DNA of 55,741 bases, taken from assembly GCA_018711005.1 (NCBI GenBank), contig DVIT01000060.1:1-55741 (forward strand), given 5' to 3'. Positions 16,766 through 26,670 of the stretch are shown here, in pieces. Below the pieces are notes generated by a model, which was given only the letters and a program-made list of their open reading frames with translations, made no database searches and was not told the origin of the DNA. Origin of the DNA: Candidatus Scybalocola faecigallinarum. Its GTDB lineage: Bacteria > Bacillota > Clostridia > Lachnospirales > Lachnospiraceae. A program made the position numbers and the translations under genes. Numbering within the stretch: the stretch's first letter is position 1; each line of letters opens with the position of its first letter.

Positions 16766-18550
16766 ATGTATTATCCCGAAGAATTAATCGAAGAAATCCG
16801 AAGCCGGAATGATATTGTTGATGTGATCTCCGGGTATGTGAAGCTTCAGAAAAAAGGAGCTTCTTACTTCGGTCTTTGCCCTTTCCATAACGAAAAATCA
16901 CCATCCTTTTCAGTCAGCGGCCAAAAACAGATGTATTACTGCTTTGGCTGCGGAGCCGGAGGGAATGTTTTTACTTTTCTTATGGAATATGAAAATTATA
17001 CGTTTGTGGAAGCTGTGAAAGCCCTGGCCCAGCGGGCCGGCATAACCCTGCCGGAAGCAGAGCCTTCGGCCCAGGAGAAAAAAGAAGCTTCCTTAAGACA
17101 AAAGCTGTTGGAGATCAACAAGCTGGCGGCCAAGTATTTTTACTTCCAGCTGACCCAGCCCCAGGGGGCGGCGGCCAGAAATTATCTTGAAGGCCGGCAG
17201 CTGTCCCATGAGACGATTGTAAAGTTTGGCCTTGGGTATTCCAACAAATTCAGTAATGATCTGTACCAGTATTTAAGATCTGCCGGTTATGATGATTATA
17301 TCCTGAAGGAGACGGGACTGGTCACCCTGGATGAAAAACGGGGCGGCTATGACAAGTTCTGGAACCGGGTTATGTTTCCTATTATGGATATTAATAACCG
17401 GGTCATCGGCTTCGGCGGCCGTGTCCTTGGGGATGGAACCCCTAAGTATCTTAACTCGCCGGAAACAAAGCTTTTTGATAAAAGCCGGAACTTATACGGC
17501 CTGAACCTGGCCCGGCGGTCCAGACGGCCCAATATGATCATCTGCGAAGGATATATGGATGTAATTTCCATGCACCAGGCCGGATTTGACAATGCGGTGG
17601 CTTCCCTTGGTACTGCATTTACCAGTCCCCAGGCGTCCCTTTTAAAACGGTATACCGACGAGGTGCTTTTGGCCTATGACAGCGACGGGGCAGGTGTAAA
17701 GGCAGCCCTTCGGGCCATCCCCATGTTGAAGGAGGCCGGGCTAAGATCCCGGGTGATCAGCATGAAGCCTTATAAGGATCCGGATGAATTTATTAAAAAT
17801 CTTGGAACCGAAGCTTTTGAGGAGCGCATTGCCCACGCTCAAAACAGCTTTATGTTTGAAATATCCGTAATGGAGAAAGACTATGACTTAAACGATCCTG
17901 ACGGCAAAACCGGATTTTTCAACGCAATAGCTAAAAAACTCCTGGAATTTAATCAGGAGCTGGAGCGTAAAAACTATATAGAGGCTGTAGCAAGACAGTA
18001 TGGCATAGCCTTTAATGACCTGAACCGTCTTGTGAACCGGTACGGCCTTTCCGGGTATGGACAGAACCAGACCCGGGCGTCTGCCCAGGACAGGAGCGAT
18101 GGAGGCCAGACGGGACAAAAGCGGCGGCAGGAGAAAGAGGACGCTGTTGTGACAGCCCAGAAGCTTTTGCTCACATGGCTGTGTGAGGATACAGGGCTTT
18201 TTGATAAGATCGGCGACTGGATCAGCCCGCAGGATTTTACCGACGGGCTGTGTCACGAAGCAGCAGTATGCGTGTTTGAAGAATATGAGAAAAAAAAGAC
18301 CGTAACACCGGCCCGGATCATCAGTCTGTTTGAAGATAAAGAGGAGCATGACGCCATTGCCCGGGCATTTAATACAACTATCCGGGATGAAAATGACAAA
18401 GCGGCCCGGGAAAAAGCCATCAATGAGACGGTGCGGCGCATTAAGACGGCCAGCCTGGAGCATATGAGCAAAAATGCCCGGGATATTGCAACGCTCCAGG
18501 AGATCATCCGGCAAAGGAAGGCGCTGCAAAAGCTGCATATTTCTTTATAG
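16766..18550 (+). CDS. dnaG: DNA primase
   Basis: DnaG makes the RNA primers for replication. The 594-aa protein has the N-terminal CHC2 zinc finger (GLCPFHNEKSPSF then YYCFGCGAGG, residues about 36-65), the catalytic core with the TOPRIM motifs IICEGYMDV and LAYDSDGAG, and a C-terminal helicase-binding domain after a charged linker near residue 450. The start at 16766 follows AGGGGG with a 9-nt gap and gives the standard MYYPEELIEEI N-terminus; an in-frame TTG at 16742 is an alternative. It leads a classic macromolecular synthesis operon, followed after 34 nt by the sigma factor genes. Confidence 0.97.
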   Translation: MYYPEELIEEIRSRNDIVDVISGYVKLQKKGASYFGLCPFHNEKSPSFSVSGQKQMYYCFGCGAGGNVFTFLMEYENYTFVEAVKALAQRAGITLPEAEPSAQEKKEASLRQKLLEINKLAAKYFYFQLTQPQGAAARNYLEGRQLSHETIVKFGLGYSNKFSNDLYQYLRSAGYDDYILKETGLVTLDEKRGGYDKFWNRVMFPIMDINNRVIGFGGRVLGDGTPKYLNSPETKLFDKSRNLYGLNLARRSRRPNMIICEGYMDVISMHQAGFDNAVASLGTAFTSPQASLLKRYTDEVLLAYDSDGAGVKAALRAIPMLKEAGLRSRVISMKPYKDPDEFIKNLGTEAFEERIAHAQNSFMFEISVMEKDYDLNDPDGKTGFFNAIAKKLLEFNQELERKNYIEAVARQYGIAFNDLNRLVNRYGLSGYGQNQTRASAQDRSDGGQTGQKRRQEKEDAVVTAQKLLLTWLCEDTGLFDKIGDWISPQDFTDGLCHEAAVCVFEEYEKKKTVTPARIISLFEDKEEHDAIARAFNTTIRDENDKAAREKAINETVRRIKTASLEHMSKNARDIATLQEIIRQRKALQKLHISL

Positions 18551-18584
18551 CACGGGAAAACTATTTTTACAGGAGGATTAAGTC

Positions 18585-19691
18585 ATGGATGAAAATATGC
18601 ATAAGTTTCTGGAAAAGCTTAAAGAACTTGTGCCCTACGCCAAAAAGAAAAAAGGCGTCCTGGAATTTCAGGAAATTAATGATTTCTTCGGAGATATAGA
18701 ATTAAACGAAGAACAGGTGGAAAAGATATACGAATATCTGGAATCCAACCATGTGGATATTTTAAAGATCAGCGACGACTCTGACGATATTCCTGATGAC
18801 GATGTGCTTTTGGAAAATGACGAGCACATTGAGGATTATGATCTGACCATCCCTGAAGGCGTCAGTACAGAGGATCCGGTGCGTATGTATTTAAAGGAAA
18901 TCGGCAAGGTGCCCCTTTTGTCTGCAGACGAGGAGATTGAGCTGGCCAAGCGCATGGAAAAAGGGGACGAGCAGGCCAAAAAGCGCCTGGCAGAGGCAAA
19001 CCTGCGTCTTGTTGTGAGCATCGCCAAGCGTTATGTGGGCCGGGGCATGCTGTTTCTGGACCTGATCCAGGAAGGAAACCTGGGTCTTATTAAGGCTGTG
19101 GAAAAGTTTGATTACCGAAAAGGCTATAAGTTCAGCACCTACGCCACATGGTGGATCCGCCAGGCCATTACCCGTGCTATTGCCGATCAGGCCCGTACCA
19201 TCCGTATCCCGGTACACATGGTGGAGACGATCAACAAGCTTGTCCGGGTACAGCGCCAGCTCCTTCAGGAGCTTGGCCGGGAACCGACACCGGAGGAAAT
19301 TTCAGCCCACATGAAGGTTCCGGTAGACCGTGTGCGGGAAATCTTAAAGATTTCCCAGGAACCTGTATCTCTGGAAACGCCTATTGGCGAAGAAGAAGAC
19401 AGCCATCTTGGGGATTTTATCCAGGATGACAATGTCCCCCATCCCGCGGAGGCAGCAGCCTTTACGCTGCTGCAGGAGCAGCTTGAGCAGGTATTGGTGA
19501 CCCTGACGGACCGGGAGCAAAAGGTACTGCGCCTGCGCTTTGGCCTGGATGACGGCCGCGCCCGCACACTGGAAGAAGTGGGCAAGGAGTTTAATGTTAC
19601 CAGAGAGCGTATCCGGCAGATCGAGGCAAAGGCACTGCGCAAGCTGCGCCATCCAAGCCGCAGTCGGAAATTAAAGGATTACCTTGAATAA
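18585..19691 (+). CDS. rpoD: RpoD-type primary sigma factor, first tandem copy
   Basis: This 368-aa protein is a complete group 1/2 sigma factor. Region 1.1 covers residues 1-80 and is acidic ([10 protein letters not shown]). Region 1.2 is [18 protein letters not shown]. Regions 2.1-2.4 include [15 protein letters not shown] and [19 protein letters not shown]. Region 3.2 (sigma finger) is [20 protein letters not shown]. Region 4.2 is [26 protein letters not shown] with 8 nt spacing supports the start. It lies between dnaG and a second, very similar sigma gene. It differs from that copy mainly in region 1.1 and around residues 293-317; the promoter-reading helices are identical, so both should read the same -10/-35 elements. 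Which copy is the main housekeeping factor cannot be told from sequence. Confidence 0.95.
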   Translation: MDENMHKFLEKLKELVPYAKKKKGVLEFQEINDFFGDIELNEEQVEKIYEYLESNHVDILKISDDSDDIPDDDVLLENDEHIEDYDLTIPEGVSTEDPVRMYLKEIGKVPLLSADEEIELAKRMEKGDEQAKKRLAEANLRLVVSIAKRYVGRGMLFLDLIQEGNLGLIKAVEKFDYRKGYKFSTYATWWIRQAITRAIADQARTIRIPVHMVETINKLVRVQRQLLQELGREPTPEEISAHMKVPVDRVREILKISQEPVSLETPIGEEEDSHLGDFIQDDNVPHPAEAAAFTLLQEQLEQVLVTLTDREQKVLRLRFGLDDGRARTLEEVGKEFNVTRERIRQIEAKALRKLRHPSRSRKLKDYLE

Positions 19692-19735
19692 AAAAGTCAC
19701 AGACTTGGAAATTGCTTACCAGGAGGAATGAATTT

Positions 19736-20839
19736 ATGGATGCAAATATGGCAGAATTTGCGAAAAAGCTGGAAGAACTTGTCAACTATGCCAAGAGTAA
19801 AAAAGGTGTTTTGGAATACGATGAGATCAAGCCGTTTTTTGGAAATATTGAATTAAATGAAGAACAGATGGACCGTATTTATGAATACCTGGAATCCAAA
19901 AATATTGACGTATTAAAGATTGCTGACGACGATGATGTTCCCGATGACGAGCTGCTGCTGGAGGACGAGGAAAATCTGGAGGATATTGACCTTTCTGTGC
20001 CTGAGGGCGTGGGTATTGAGGATCCGGTGCGCATGTATTTAAAGGAGATCGGCAAGGTGCCCCTTTTGTCTGCAGATGAGGAGATCGAACTGGCCCAGCG
20101 TATGGAAGAAGGAGACGAGGAAGCTAAAAAGCGTCTGGCAGAGGCAAACCTGCGTCTTGTTGTAAGTATTGCCAAGCGTTATGTAGGCCGGGGCATGCTG
20201 TTTTTAGACCTGATCCAGGAAGGAAATCTTGGTCTTATTAAGGCTGTGGAAAAGTTTGATTACCGAAAAGGCTATAAGTTCAGTACCTATGCCACATGGT
20301 GGATCCGTCAGGCCATTACAAGAGCCATTGCCGACCAGGCCCGTACCATCCGTATCCCGGTACACATGGTGGAAAATATTAATAAGCTTGTCCGGGTACA
20401 GCGCCAGCTCCTTCAGAAGCTTGGCCGGGAACCCAGCGCCGACGAGATCGCTGCAGAAATGAAGATTCCTGTAGAGCGTGTCCGGGAAATCTTAAAGATC
20501 TCCCAGGAACCGGTATCTCTGGAAACGCCTATTGGCGAGGAAGAAGACAGCCATCTTGGAGATTTTATCCAGGATGATAATGGTCCGGTGCCTTTTGATG
20601 CCACTGTATCCTCCCTTCTTAAGGAGCAGATTACAGAAGCTTTAGGCACATTGACCGACCGGGAGCAGAAGGTACTGCGCCTGCGTTTCGGACTGGATGA
20701 TGGCCGCGCCCGCACACTGGAAGAAGTGGGTAAGGAATTTAATGTTACACGTGAGCGGATCCGTCAGATCGAAGCCAAGGCACTGCGCAAGCTGCGCCAT
20801 CCAAGCAGAGGAAGAAAACTGCGGGATTACATGAACTGA
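19736..20839 (+). CDS. RpoD-type primary sigma factor, second tandem copy
   Basis: This 367-aa protein begins 44 nt after the first copy and has the same complete domain set (regions 1.1, 1.2, 2.1-2.4, 3, 4.1-4.2). AGGAGG nine bases before ATG 19736 sets the start. Compared with copy 1, region 1.1 shows many substitutions and a one-residue shift in the acidic stretch ([11 protein letters not shown]), and the segment before region 4 differs ([20 protein letters not shown] against [20 protein letters not shown]). Regions 2.4 and 4.2 are unchanged. Long stretches of DNA are identical between the copies (for example around 20231-20281 and 19083-19133), while other parts have diverged. This suggests an old duplication with gene conversion. 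No inactivating mutation is seen. Confidence 0.95.
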   Translation: MDANMAEFAKKLEELVNYAKSKKGVLEYDEIKPFFGNIELNEEQMDRIYEYLESKNIDVLKIADDDDVPDDELLLEDEENLEDIDLSVPEGVGIEDPVRMYLKEIGKVPLLSADEEIELAQRMEEGDEEAKKRLAEANLRLVVSIAKRYVGRGMLFLDLIQEGNLGLIKAVEKFDYRKGYKFSTYATWWIRQAITRAIADQARTIRIPVHMVENINKLVRVQRQLLQKLGREPSADEIAAEMKIPVERVREILKISQEPVSLETPIGEEEDSHLGDFIQDDNGPVPFDATVSSLLKEQITEALGTLTDREQKVLRLRFGLDDGRARTLEEVGKEFNVTRERIRQIEAKALRKLRHPSRGRKLRDYMN

Positions 20840-20870
20840 CCCGCGATCATACATAGGGAGGAGAGATTTT

Positions 20871-21635
20871 GTGATCGTTCTTTCCAAACGGCTCCAGGCC
20901 GTAGCATCTATGGTCACGCCGGGAAAACGCCCAGCGGATGTGGGGTGCGATCACGGCTATGTGCCTATTTACCTTGTCCAGAGCGGTATTGCACAGACGG
21001 TGCTGGCAATGGATGTTAATGAAGGCCCTCTGTCCAGGGCCAGAGAAAATATTGAAAAATACGGCTTGTCCGGCCAGATAAAGACCCGGCTGTCGGACGG
21101 CCTGAAAAATTACCAGAGGGCAGAGGCCAACAGCCTGATCATTGCCGGCATGGGCGGTCTTTTGATCCGGGATATTTTAGAGGATGCCGGCCATCGGGGG
21201 ATCTTAGAGGATTTTGATGAAATGATCCTGTCCCCTCATTCAGACGGGGATGTGGTGCGCCGTGCCCTTGACTTTTGGGGCTATACGATTGACCGGGAGA
21301 TAATGCTTACTGACGGCGGAAAGTATTATACGGTGATACACAGCGTAAAGGCAGAAAAAGCGGTTTTGGCCCGGGAGCGCTGCCCGGCTGCCGGCCCTGA
21401 GGACGAGGCGGATTACCGGGAGCAGGACGATATGTACGGCGGTTATCTCATCCGCCGCAAGGATCCGGTGCTTTATCAATACCTGACGCAGCAGCTCAAC
21501 GACCGTATGGAGCGCTATGACAGGATCAGAAATCTGGATACGCCCGGAGCAAAGGCCCACCTGCCGGCCCTTGAGGCGGAGCTTGGGCGTTTGAAAAGCG
21601 TCCTTAAGCGTTTTGAGGACGGACATAAGGAGTGA
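20871..21635 (+). CDS. trmK: tRNA (adenine(22)-N1)-methyltransferase
   Basis: TrmK (YqfN) methylates N1 of A22 in certain tRNAs using S-adenosylmethionine. The 254-aa product starts LSKRLQAVASMV and has the Rossmann SAM-binding motif ADVGCDHGYVPIYLV, the acidic end of strand two AMDVNEGPL, and the family motif IIAGMGGLLIRDIL. It starts with GTG behind GGGAGGAG. The trmK-nif3 pair directly after rpoD is the normal Firmicutes arrangement (rpoD-yqfN-yqfO). The next gene begins 5 nt after its stop. Confidence 0.93.
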   Translation: MIVLSKRLQAVASMVTPGKRPADVGCDHGYVPIYLVQSGIAQTVLAMDVNEGPLSRARENIEKYGLSGQIKTRLSDGLKNYQRAEANSLIIAGMGGLLIRDILEDAGHRGILEDFDEMILSPHSDGDVVRRALDFWGYTIDREIMLTDGGKYYTVIHSVKAEKAVLARERCPAAGPEDEADYREQDDMYGGYLIRRKDPVLYQYLTQQLNDRMERYDRIRNLDTPGAKAHLPALEAELGRLKSVLKRFEDGHKE

Positions 21636-21639
21636 TACG

Positions 21640-22434
21640 ATGAAAGTAAATGACATTATCCGGCACCTGGAGACGCTGGCGCCTCCGGAGTATGCCATGG
21701 ACTGGGATAATCCGGGACTTTTGGCCGGCCGGCGGGACCGGGATGTGTCCTGTGTGTATGTGGCCCTGGATGCCACGCCTCAGGTGATCCGGGAGACAAT
21801 CCGCTGCGGCGCCCAAATGCTTGTGACCCATCATCCTATGATCTTTTCACCGTTAAAGAAGGTCAATGACGAGGATTTTGTGTCCCGGCGTGTCCTGGAT
21901 CTGGTTGAAAATCATATAAGCTATTTTGCCATGCATACAAATTTTGATGTGGCCCAGATGGGAACTTTGGCAGCGGGACGGCTGATGCTTACAGACCTGG
22001 AGGTCCTGGAAGTGACGGCTGCTCCGGGCGCATTTAATAACAGTGAGCCTCTCGGTATTGGCTGTGTGGGCCGCTATCCCAGGCATGTTACTTTAGGAGA
22101 GTATGCAAGGATCGTAAAAACAGCTTTTGGACTGCCTAATGTAAAGATTTTTGGGGATCTGGACATGGAGCTGGAAAAAATAGCCGTGTGCCCCGGTTCC
22201 GGAAAGCATATGGCCGGTCATGCCCTTGCCCGGGGATGCCAGGTGCTTGTTACCGGTGATATTGACCACCATGAAGGCATTGACGCCAATATGCAGGGTC
22301 TGGCCATTATTGATGCCGGACACTACGGCATCGAGCATATTTTTTGTGAATTTGTTGCTGCACAGCTAAAAGCCCGTTTCCCGGAGCTTAAAGTGGAAAG
22401 GGAAGAAAAGCAGCAGCCGTTTATTGTTATATAA
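21640..22434 (+). CDS. Nif3-like dinuclear metal centre protein (YqfO family)
   Basis: This 264-aa Nif3/YqfO family protein forms toroidal hexamers with a two-metal site in known structures; related proteins have been assigned GTP cyclohydrolase 1 type 2-like activity, but the cellular role is unsettled. Metal-ligand motifs seen are MLVTHHPMIF, YFAMHTNFD and the C-terminal DAGHYGIEHIFCEF. The length fits the short form without the inserted PII-like domain. AAGGAG precedes ATG 21640; the longer frame from 21613 overlaps trmK and lacks a binding site. Confidence 0.92.
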   Translation: MKVNDIIRHLETLAPPEYAMDWDNPGLLAGRRDRDVSCVYVALDATPQVIRETIRCGAQMLVTHHPMIFSPLKKVNDEDFVSRRVLDLVENHISYFAMHTNFDVAQMGTLAAGRLMLTDLEVLEVTAAPGAFNNSEPLGIGCVGRYPRHVTLGEYARIVKTAFGLPNVKIFGDLDMELEKIAVCPGSGKHMAGHALARGCQVLVTGDIDHHEGIDANMQGLAIIDAGHYGIEHIFCEFVAAQLKARFPELKVEREEKQQPFIVI

Positions 22435-22454
22435 CAGCGTCAAGGAGGTTTCTT

Positions 22455-24116
22455 ATGGGGGATAAAGTTTCAGTTACCTGCTGCGGACGTACCCGGAGCT
22501 ATCCCTATGGGGTGACTCTTGAGTCCGTAAGCAAGGATTTTATGGGGGATTACGGCGGGAATATTATTCTTGCCAAGCAAAATGGAAAGCTTAGAGAGCT
22601 TTACCGGCGCATTAAGACAGACAGCGCGGTAGAGTTTATTACTACAGCCCAGAAGGTAGGGCATCAAACATATACCCGCACAGCTACGATGCTTATGACA
22701 AAAGCCGCAGAGGACATTCTTGGAAAGTCCTGCGGAAAGCAGGTAGTTGTCCAGTATTCTCTTGGCAAAGGGCTTTACTGCCAGCTTTACGGCAATGTAA
22801 AGCTGGATGAGGCGCTTCTTGCCAGGATCAGGGAGCGGATGGATGAGCTGGTCGTTATGGATCTGCCCATACGAAAGCGTACGATAAGCACTGACGACGC
22901 GATCAAGATTTTCCACGACGCCCATATGAGGGATAAGGAAAATCTGTTTAAGTACCGCAGGGCTTCCAAAGTGAACATTTATTCCCTGGATGGCACTGAG
23001 GATTATAATTACGGCTACATGGCTCCAAGTACCGGCTATATCCGTCTGTATGATCTGCATCTTTATGACGACGGCTTTGTCCTGCAGCTTCCGGATATGG
23101 CCAGCCCCAACACATTAGAGCCTTTTGTGCCCTCCCACAAGCTGTTTCAGGTGCTTAAACAGTCTGAACGCTGGGGAGAAATGCTGGAAGTAAGCACTGT
23201 GGGCGATTTAAATGATGTAATTTCCAGAGGAAAGGTGGATCAGCTTATCCTTGTACAGGAGGCGCTCCAGGAAAAAAATATCGGCAAGATCGCCCAGCAG
23301 ATCGCCAATGAAAATAAACGGGTGATCCTTATTGCCGGTCCTTCATCTTCGGGAAAGACAACCTTTTCCCACCGGCTGTCTATCCAGCTGAAGGCCCATG
23401 GCCTCAGGCCCCATCCCATCCCTGTGGATGATTATTTTGTGGACCGGGAGAAAACCCCTCTGGATGATCAGGGCAAGCCGAATTTTGAGAGCCTTGGCGC
23501 CTTAAATGTAGATCTGTTTAATGAGCAGATGAGCGCGCTTCTCAGAGGCGAGCGGGTAGAGCTGCCTTCCTTTAATTTTATTACGGGCAAGAGCGAGTTC
23601 CGGGGAAATTATAAGGAGATTGGCGAAAAGGACATTCTGGTCATTGAAGGGATCCATGGATTAAATGATGACCTGACCTACAGCCTGCATAAGGACAGTA
23701 AGTTTAAGATCTATATCAGCGCCCTGACCCAGCTGAACGTGGACGAACACAACCGTATCCCTACCACTGACGGACGTCTGATCCGGCGGATCGTGCGGGA
23801 CGCGGCGGCGCGGGGATCTTCCTGCGCCAGGACTATTGCTATGTGGGATTCTGTGCGCCGGGGCGAGGAGGAAAATATTTTCCCTTATCAGGAAAGTGCG
23901 GATGTGATGTTTAACTCTGTACTGATTTATGAACTGGCGATCCTGAAGATATATGCAGAGCCACATTTGTTTGGCATTACAAAGGGGCAGCCGGAGTATG
24001 ACGAGGCTAAGCGGCTTTTAAAATTCCTTGATTATTTTCTTGGAGTCAGCAGTGAAAATGTGCCTCAAAATTCTATTTTAAGGGAATTTATCGGCGGAAG
24101 CTGTTTTAGAGTTTGA
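22455..24116 (+). CDS. Nucleoside (uridine) kinase-like protein with TGS/ThrRS-like N-terminus
   Basis: The 553-aa protein couples an N-terminal region resembling the TGS and second additional domain of threonyl-tRNA synthetase (residues 1-220, with LMTKAAEDILG and IKIFHDAHMRDKENLF) to a C-terminal P-loop kinase of the uridine kinase/phosphoribulokinase fold. The latter has Walker A IAGPSSSGKTTFS (about 295), then HPIPVDDYFVDREKTP and IEGIHGLND. Such fusions are common in Clostridia and are annotated as nucleoside kinases; the role of the ThrRS-like part is not known. CAAGGAGG supports the ATG. It is the last gene of the dnaG-rpoD cluster. Confidence 0.87.
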   Translation: MGDKVSVTCCGRTRSYPYGVTLESVSKDFMGDYGGNIILAKQNGKLRELYRRIKTDSAVEFITTAQKVGHQTYTRTATMLMTKAAEDILGKSCGKQVVVQYSLGKGLYCQLYGNVKLDEALLARIRERMDELVVMDLPIRKRTISTDDAIKIFHDAHMRDKENLFKYRRASKVNIYSLDGTEDYNYGYMAPSTGYIRLYDLHLYDDGFVLQLPDMASPNTLEPFVPSHKLFQVLKQSERWGEMLEVSTVGDLNDVISRGKVDQLILVQEALQEKNIGKIAQQIANENKRVILIAGPSSSGKTTFSHRLSIQLKAHGLRPHPIPVDDYFVDREKTPLDDQGKPNFESLGALNVDLFNEQMSALLRGERVELPSFNFITGKSEFRGNYKEIGEKDILVIEGIHGLNDDLTYSLHKDSKFKIYISALTQLNVDEHNRIPTTDGRLIRRIVRDAAARGSSCARTIAMWDSVRRGEEENIFPYQESADVMFNSVLIYELAILKIYAEPHLFGITKGQPEYDEAKRLLKFLDYFLGVSSENVPQNSILREFIGGSCFRV

Positions 24117-24191
24117 TTGAATGCGGCAAGCAGTGGGAAACTGGTGCAGCTGGGGCTTGTTTTTCTGGAAAAAATATGATAAGATTCAGTT

Positions 24192-24550
24192 TGAGTCTGC
24201 TAAATGGTCGCGGCTGTACAACCGAAAGGGTACAGGTGAGGAAAGTCCGGGCTTCACAGGGCAGGATGCCGGATAACGTCCGGTGGAGGTGACTCTAAGG
24301 AAAGTGCAACAGAAATAAACCGCCTGTGCATTGGCTGATGCCTGGCACAGGTAAGGGTGGAAAGGCGGTGTAAGAGACCACCGCCAGCCTGGTAACAGGC
24401 TGGGCTCTGTAAACCCCATCCGAAGCAAGACCGCACATAAGGCAATACGGCGGCCCGTCGTGCTTTAGGGTAGGTCGCTGGATCCCGGCGGCAACGCCGG
24501 GGCTAGATAGATGACCATTCAAGACATAACCCGGCTTATCGGCAGGCTCA
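24192..24550 (+). ncRNA. rnpB: RNase P RNA (catalytic subunit)
   Basis: This ribozyme matures the 5' ends of tRNAs. Signatures are the P4/J-region GAGGAAAGTCCGGGCT (24238-24253), GGCTAGATAGATGACC (24501-24516), ACATAACCCGGCTTATCGG near the 3' end, and P1 pairing of TGAGTCTGC (24192-24200) with GCAGGCTCA (24542-24550). A terminator follows within 10 nt. Confidence 0.96.
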
Positions 24551-24559
24551 TATAAACAG

Positions 24560-24593
24560 GGGATCATCCTGCTGTGCGGGATGATCCCTTTTT
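24560..24593 (+). terminator. Terminator of rnpB
   Basis: A perfect 10-bp stem GGGATCATCC / GGATGATCCC (24560-24569 with 24579-24588) is followed by five T. Confidence 0.9.
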
Positions 24594-24681
24594 GTAATAC
24601 ATTTTAATTATTTCGTAAGGACAGCATCCTGCGGGATATGGTACACTTACTGTAGGAAAATAAGTGATTTGGAGGGAAAGT

Positions 24682-25380
24682 ATGGAAGAAACGATCAATA
24701 TTCTTGTAGTTGATGATGATGCGGAAATTGCAGATCTGGTAGAAATCTATCTCTGCAGTGCCGGTTATACAGTGTTTAAAGCATTAAACGCCAAAGACGG
24801 CCTGGATATTCTTGCTTCCAAAGATATAAAGCTGGCCGTTATTGATATTATGATGCCGGTGATCGACGGTATTGAAATGTGCAAACGTATCCGTGATACA
24901 AAAAACATCCCCATTATTATTTTAAGCGCCAAGTCGGCGGATCTGGACAAGATCATCGGATTGTCTGCCGGTGCAGATGATTATATGATCAAGCCCTTTA
25001 ATCCTCTGGAGCTGACCGCCAGGGTCAAGTCCCAGCTGCGCCGCTATATGGAGCTGAACCCGAATGTTAAGGAAAACGATAATGTGATCCGGATTAAAGA
25101 TATTGAGATCGATGTAACCCGGCACAAGGTTTTGGTGGACGGGAGAGAGGTGGCTTTAACGCCTATCGAATTTGATATATTAAAGCTTTTGGCCAGCTAT
25201 CCGGACCGGGTTTTTTCTACGGATGAGATTTTCGAAAAGGTATGGAACGAGAAGATGTATGAGGCCAATAACACAGTTATGGTACATATCCGGCGCCTTC
25301 GGGAAAAGATTGAAAAGGATCCCCGCAAGCCGCAGGTAATCGTTACTGTCTGGGGGGTAGGCTATAAAGTTGAAAGCTAG
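24682..25380 (+). CDS. OmpR/VanR-type response regulator
   Basis: This 232-aa DNA-binding regulator is phosphorylated by the histidine kinase encoded next. The receiver domain has the acidic pocket LVVDDDAEIA, the phospho-acceptor VIDIMMPVIDG (about residue 54), the threonine/serine switch IIILSAKS and lysine DYMIKPFNPLEL. The C-terminal winged helix (PIEFDILKLLASYPDRVFST, then TVMVHIRRLREKIE) is OmpR-type. GGAGGGAAAG precedes ATG 24682. It overlaps the kinase gene by 11 nt. Similar VanRS-like pairs respond to cell envelope stress; here the downstream secreted-protein/ABC cluster is a plausible target but unproven. Confidence 0.93.
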   Translation: MEETINILVVDDDAEIADLVEIYLCSAGYTVFKALNAKDGLDILASKDIKLAVIDIMMPVIDGIEMCKRIRDTKNIPIIILSAKSADLDKIIGLSAGADDYMIKPFNPLELTARVKSQLRRYMELNPNVKENDNVIRIKDIEIDVTRHKVLVDGREVALTPIEFDILKLLASYPDRVFSTDEIFEKVWNEKMYEANNTVMVHIRRLREKIEKDPRKPQVIVTVWGVGYKVES

Positions 25381-26605
25381 ACTGTTTAAAAGCTACCGTA
25401 TGCAGATGATGTATTATACGCTTTTAAGCGCAGGTATCACAGCGTGCATAGACTTTTTGTTTTTATTTATCACAGCCAGGATCATGTGCCTGATCCAGGA
25501 GGCATCCAGGGCAGCTTCCGGTATTCCTGAGGCTGCCATGGAGAGCGGCATGGAAAATTTCAGGGCGGCCATGCAGTCGTCTGCTCCGGGAGAAAATGTC
25601 ATGTCGGGCCAGCCTGGCAATTATGGCTCGGGTTCGTTTCCGTCCCGGGGACTTAAACTATTTGGACAGAGCTTTCATTGGGGGACCCTTTTGCTGATCA
25701 TTTTTATTTCTATCGTTATTTTCGTTGTTATCTTTCATTTTCTGACCCGGAAGATGACCCGCTATATTGAGGAGATCACTTCTTCGATCCAGCGGATCGC
25801 CCAGGGCGATTTTTCAAGTACGGTAGAAGTCCGGTATGATAATGAATTTTCCATTATTGCCCAAAATCTGAATATTATGGCAAATGACCTGCAGCAGCTA
25901 AAGGAAAAGGAAATCCAGGCAGAGAATACGAAAAATGAACTGATTACCAACGTTGCCCATGACCTGCGGACGCCCCTGACGTCAATTATCGGATATTTGG
26001 ATATTTTAAATTCAGGCGCCCAGCTTCCTCCGGAAAATCAGCGCAAGTATCTTCAGATCGCTTATGAAAAGTCCAAGCGTCTGGAAAAGCTGATCAACGA
26101 TCTTTTCAGCTTTACCAAGCTGGAGTACGGCAATATGCCCATGAAAACCTCCCTGATCGATATTGTCAAGCTGATCGAACAGCAGATTGATGAATTTTAT
26201 CCGTCATTTGAGGAATATAATCTGGTTTGCGAATTTAAGACCTACACGCCCAGCGCCATGGTCCTGGCAGACGGGGAGATGATTGCCAGGGCATTTGAAA
26301 ATCTTATTTCTAATGCCATTAAGTATGGAAAGGACGGCAAGGTTATTAAGATTGTTACAAAAAGAGAGGGCGATGAGATAAAGATCACCATTATCAACTA
26401 TGGGACCATCATTCCCAAGGAAGATATTCCTTACATTTTTGACCGCTTTTATCGTGTGGAGCAGTCCAGACAGGAAAGCACCGGCGGTACGGGACTTGGT
26501 TTATCTATTGCTAAAAGCATTGTTGAAAAACACGGCGGACGGATTGAGGCTCAAAGTTCCATGGCGGCAACCACATTTAATGTGTATTTGAAGATTGCCA
26601 AATAA
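25370..26605 (+). CDS. Sensor histidine kinase (VanS-like)
   Basis: This 411-aa membrane kinase has two transmembrane segments (about residues 15-40 and 103-125) enclosing an extracytoplasmic loop of about 60 residues rich in Ala, Gly and Ser. A HAMP-like linker (YIEEITSSIQRIAQGDFSST) follows, then the H-box NVAHDLRTPLTS, the N-box NLISNAIKYGKDG, and G-boxes IFDRFYRVEQSR and GTGLGLSIAKSIVEKHGG. The start is taken as TTG 25370, overlapping the regulator gene; ATG 25400 is possible and would shorten the cytoplasmic N-terminus by ten residues. The ligand is unknown. Confidence 0.9.
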   Translation: MKARLFKSYRMQMMYYTLLSAGITACIDFLFLFITARIMCLIQEASRAASGIPEAAMESGMENFRAAMQSSAPGENVMSGQPGNYGSGSFPSRGLKLFGQSFHWGTLLLIIFISIVIFVVIFHFLTRKMTRYIEEITSSIQRIAQGDFSSTVEVRYDNEFSIIAQNLNIMANDLQQLKEKEIQAENTKNELITNVAHDLRTPLTSIIGYLDILNSGAQLPPENQRKYLQIAYEKSKRLEKLINDLFSFTKLEYGNMPMKTSLIDIVKLIEQQIDEFYPSFEEYNLVCEFKTYTPSAMVLADGEMIARAFENLISNAIKYGKDGKVIKIVTKREGDEIKITIINYGTIIPKEDIPYIFDRFYRVEQSRQESTGGTGLGLSIAKSIVEKHGGRIEAQSSMAATTFNVYLKIAK

Positions 26606-26670
26606 TCCGGTCATATCAGCGGATGCTGAAATGACACTATTGATTTGATCAAAACAGGAGCAGATGTAAT

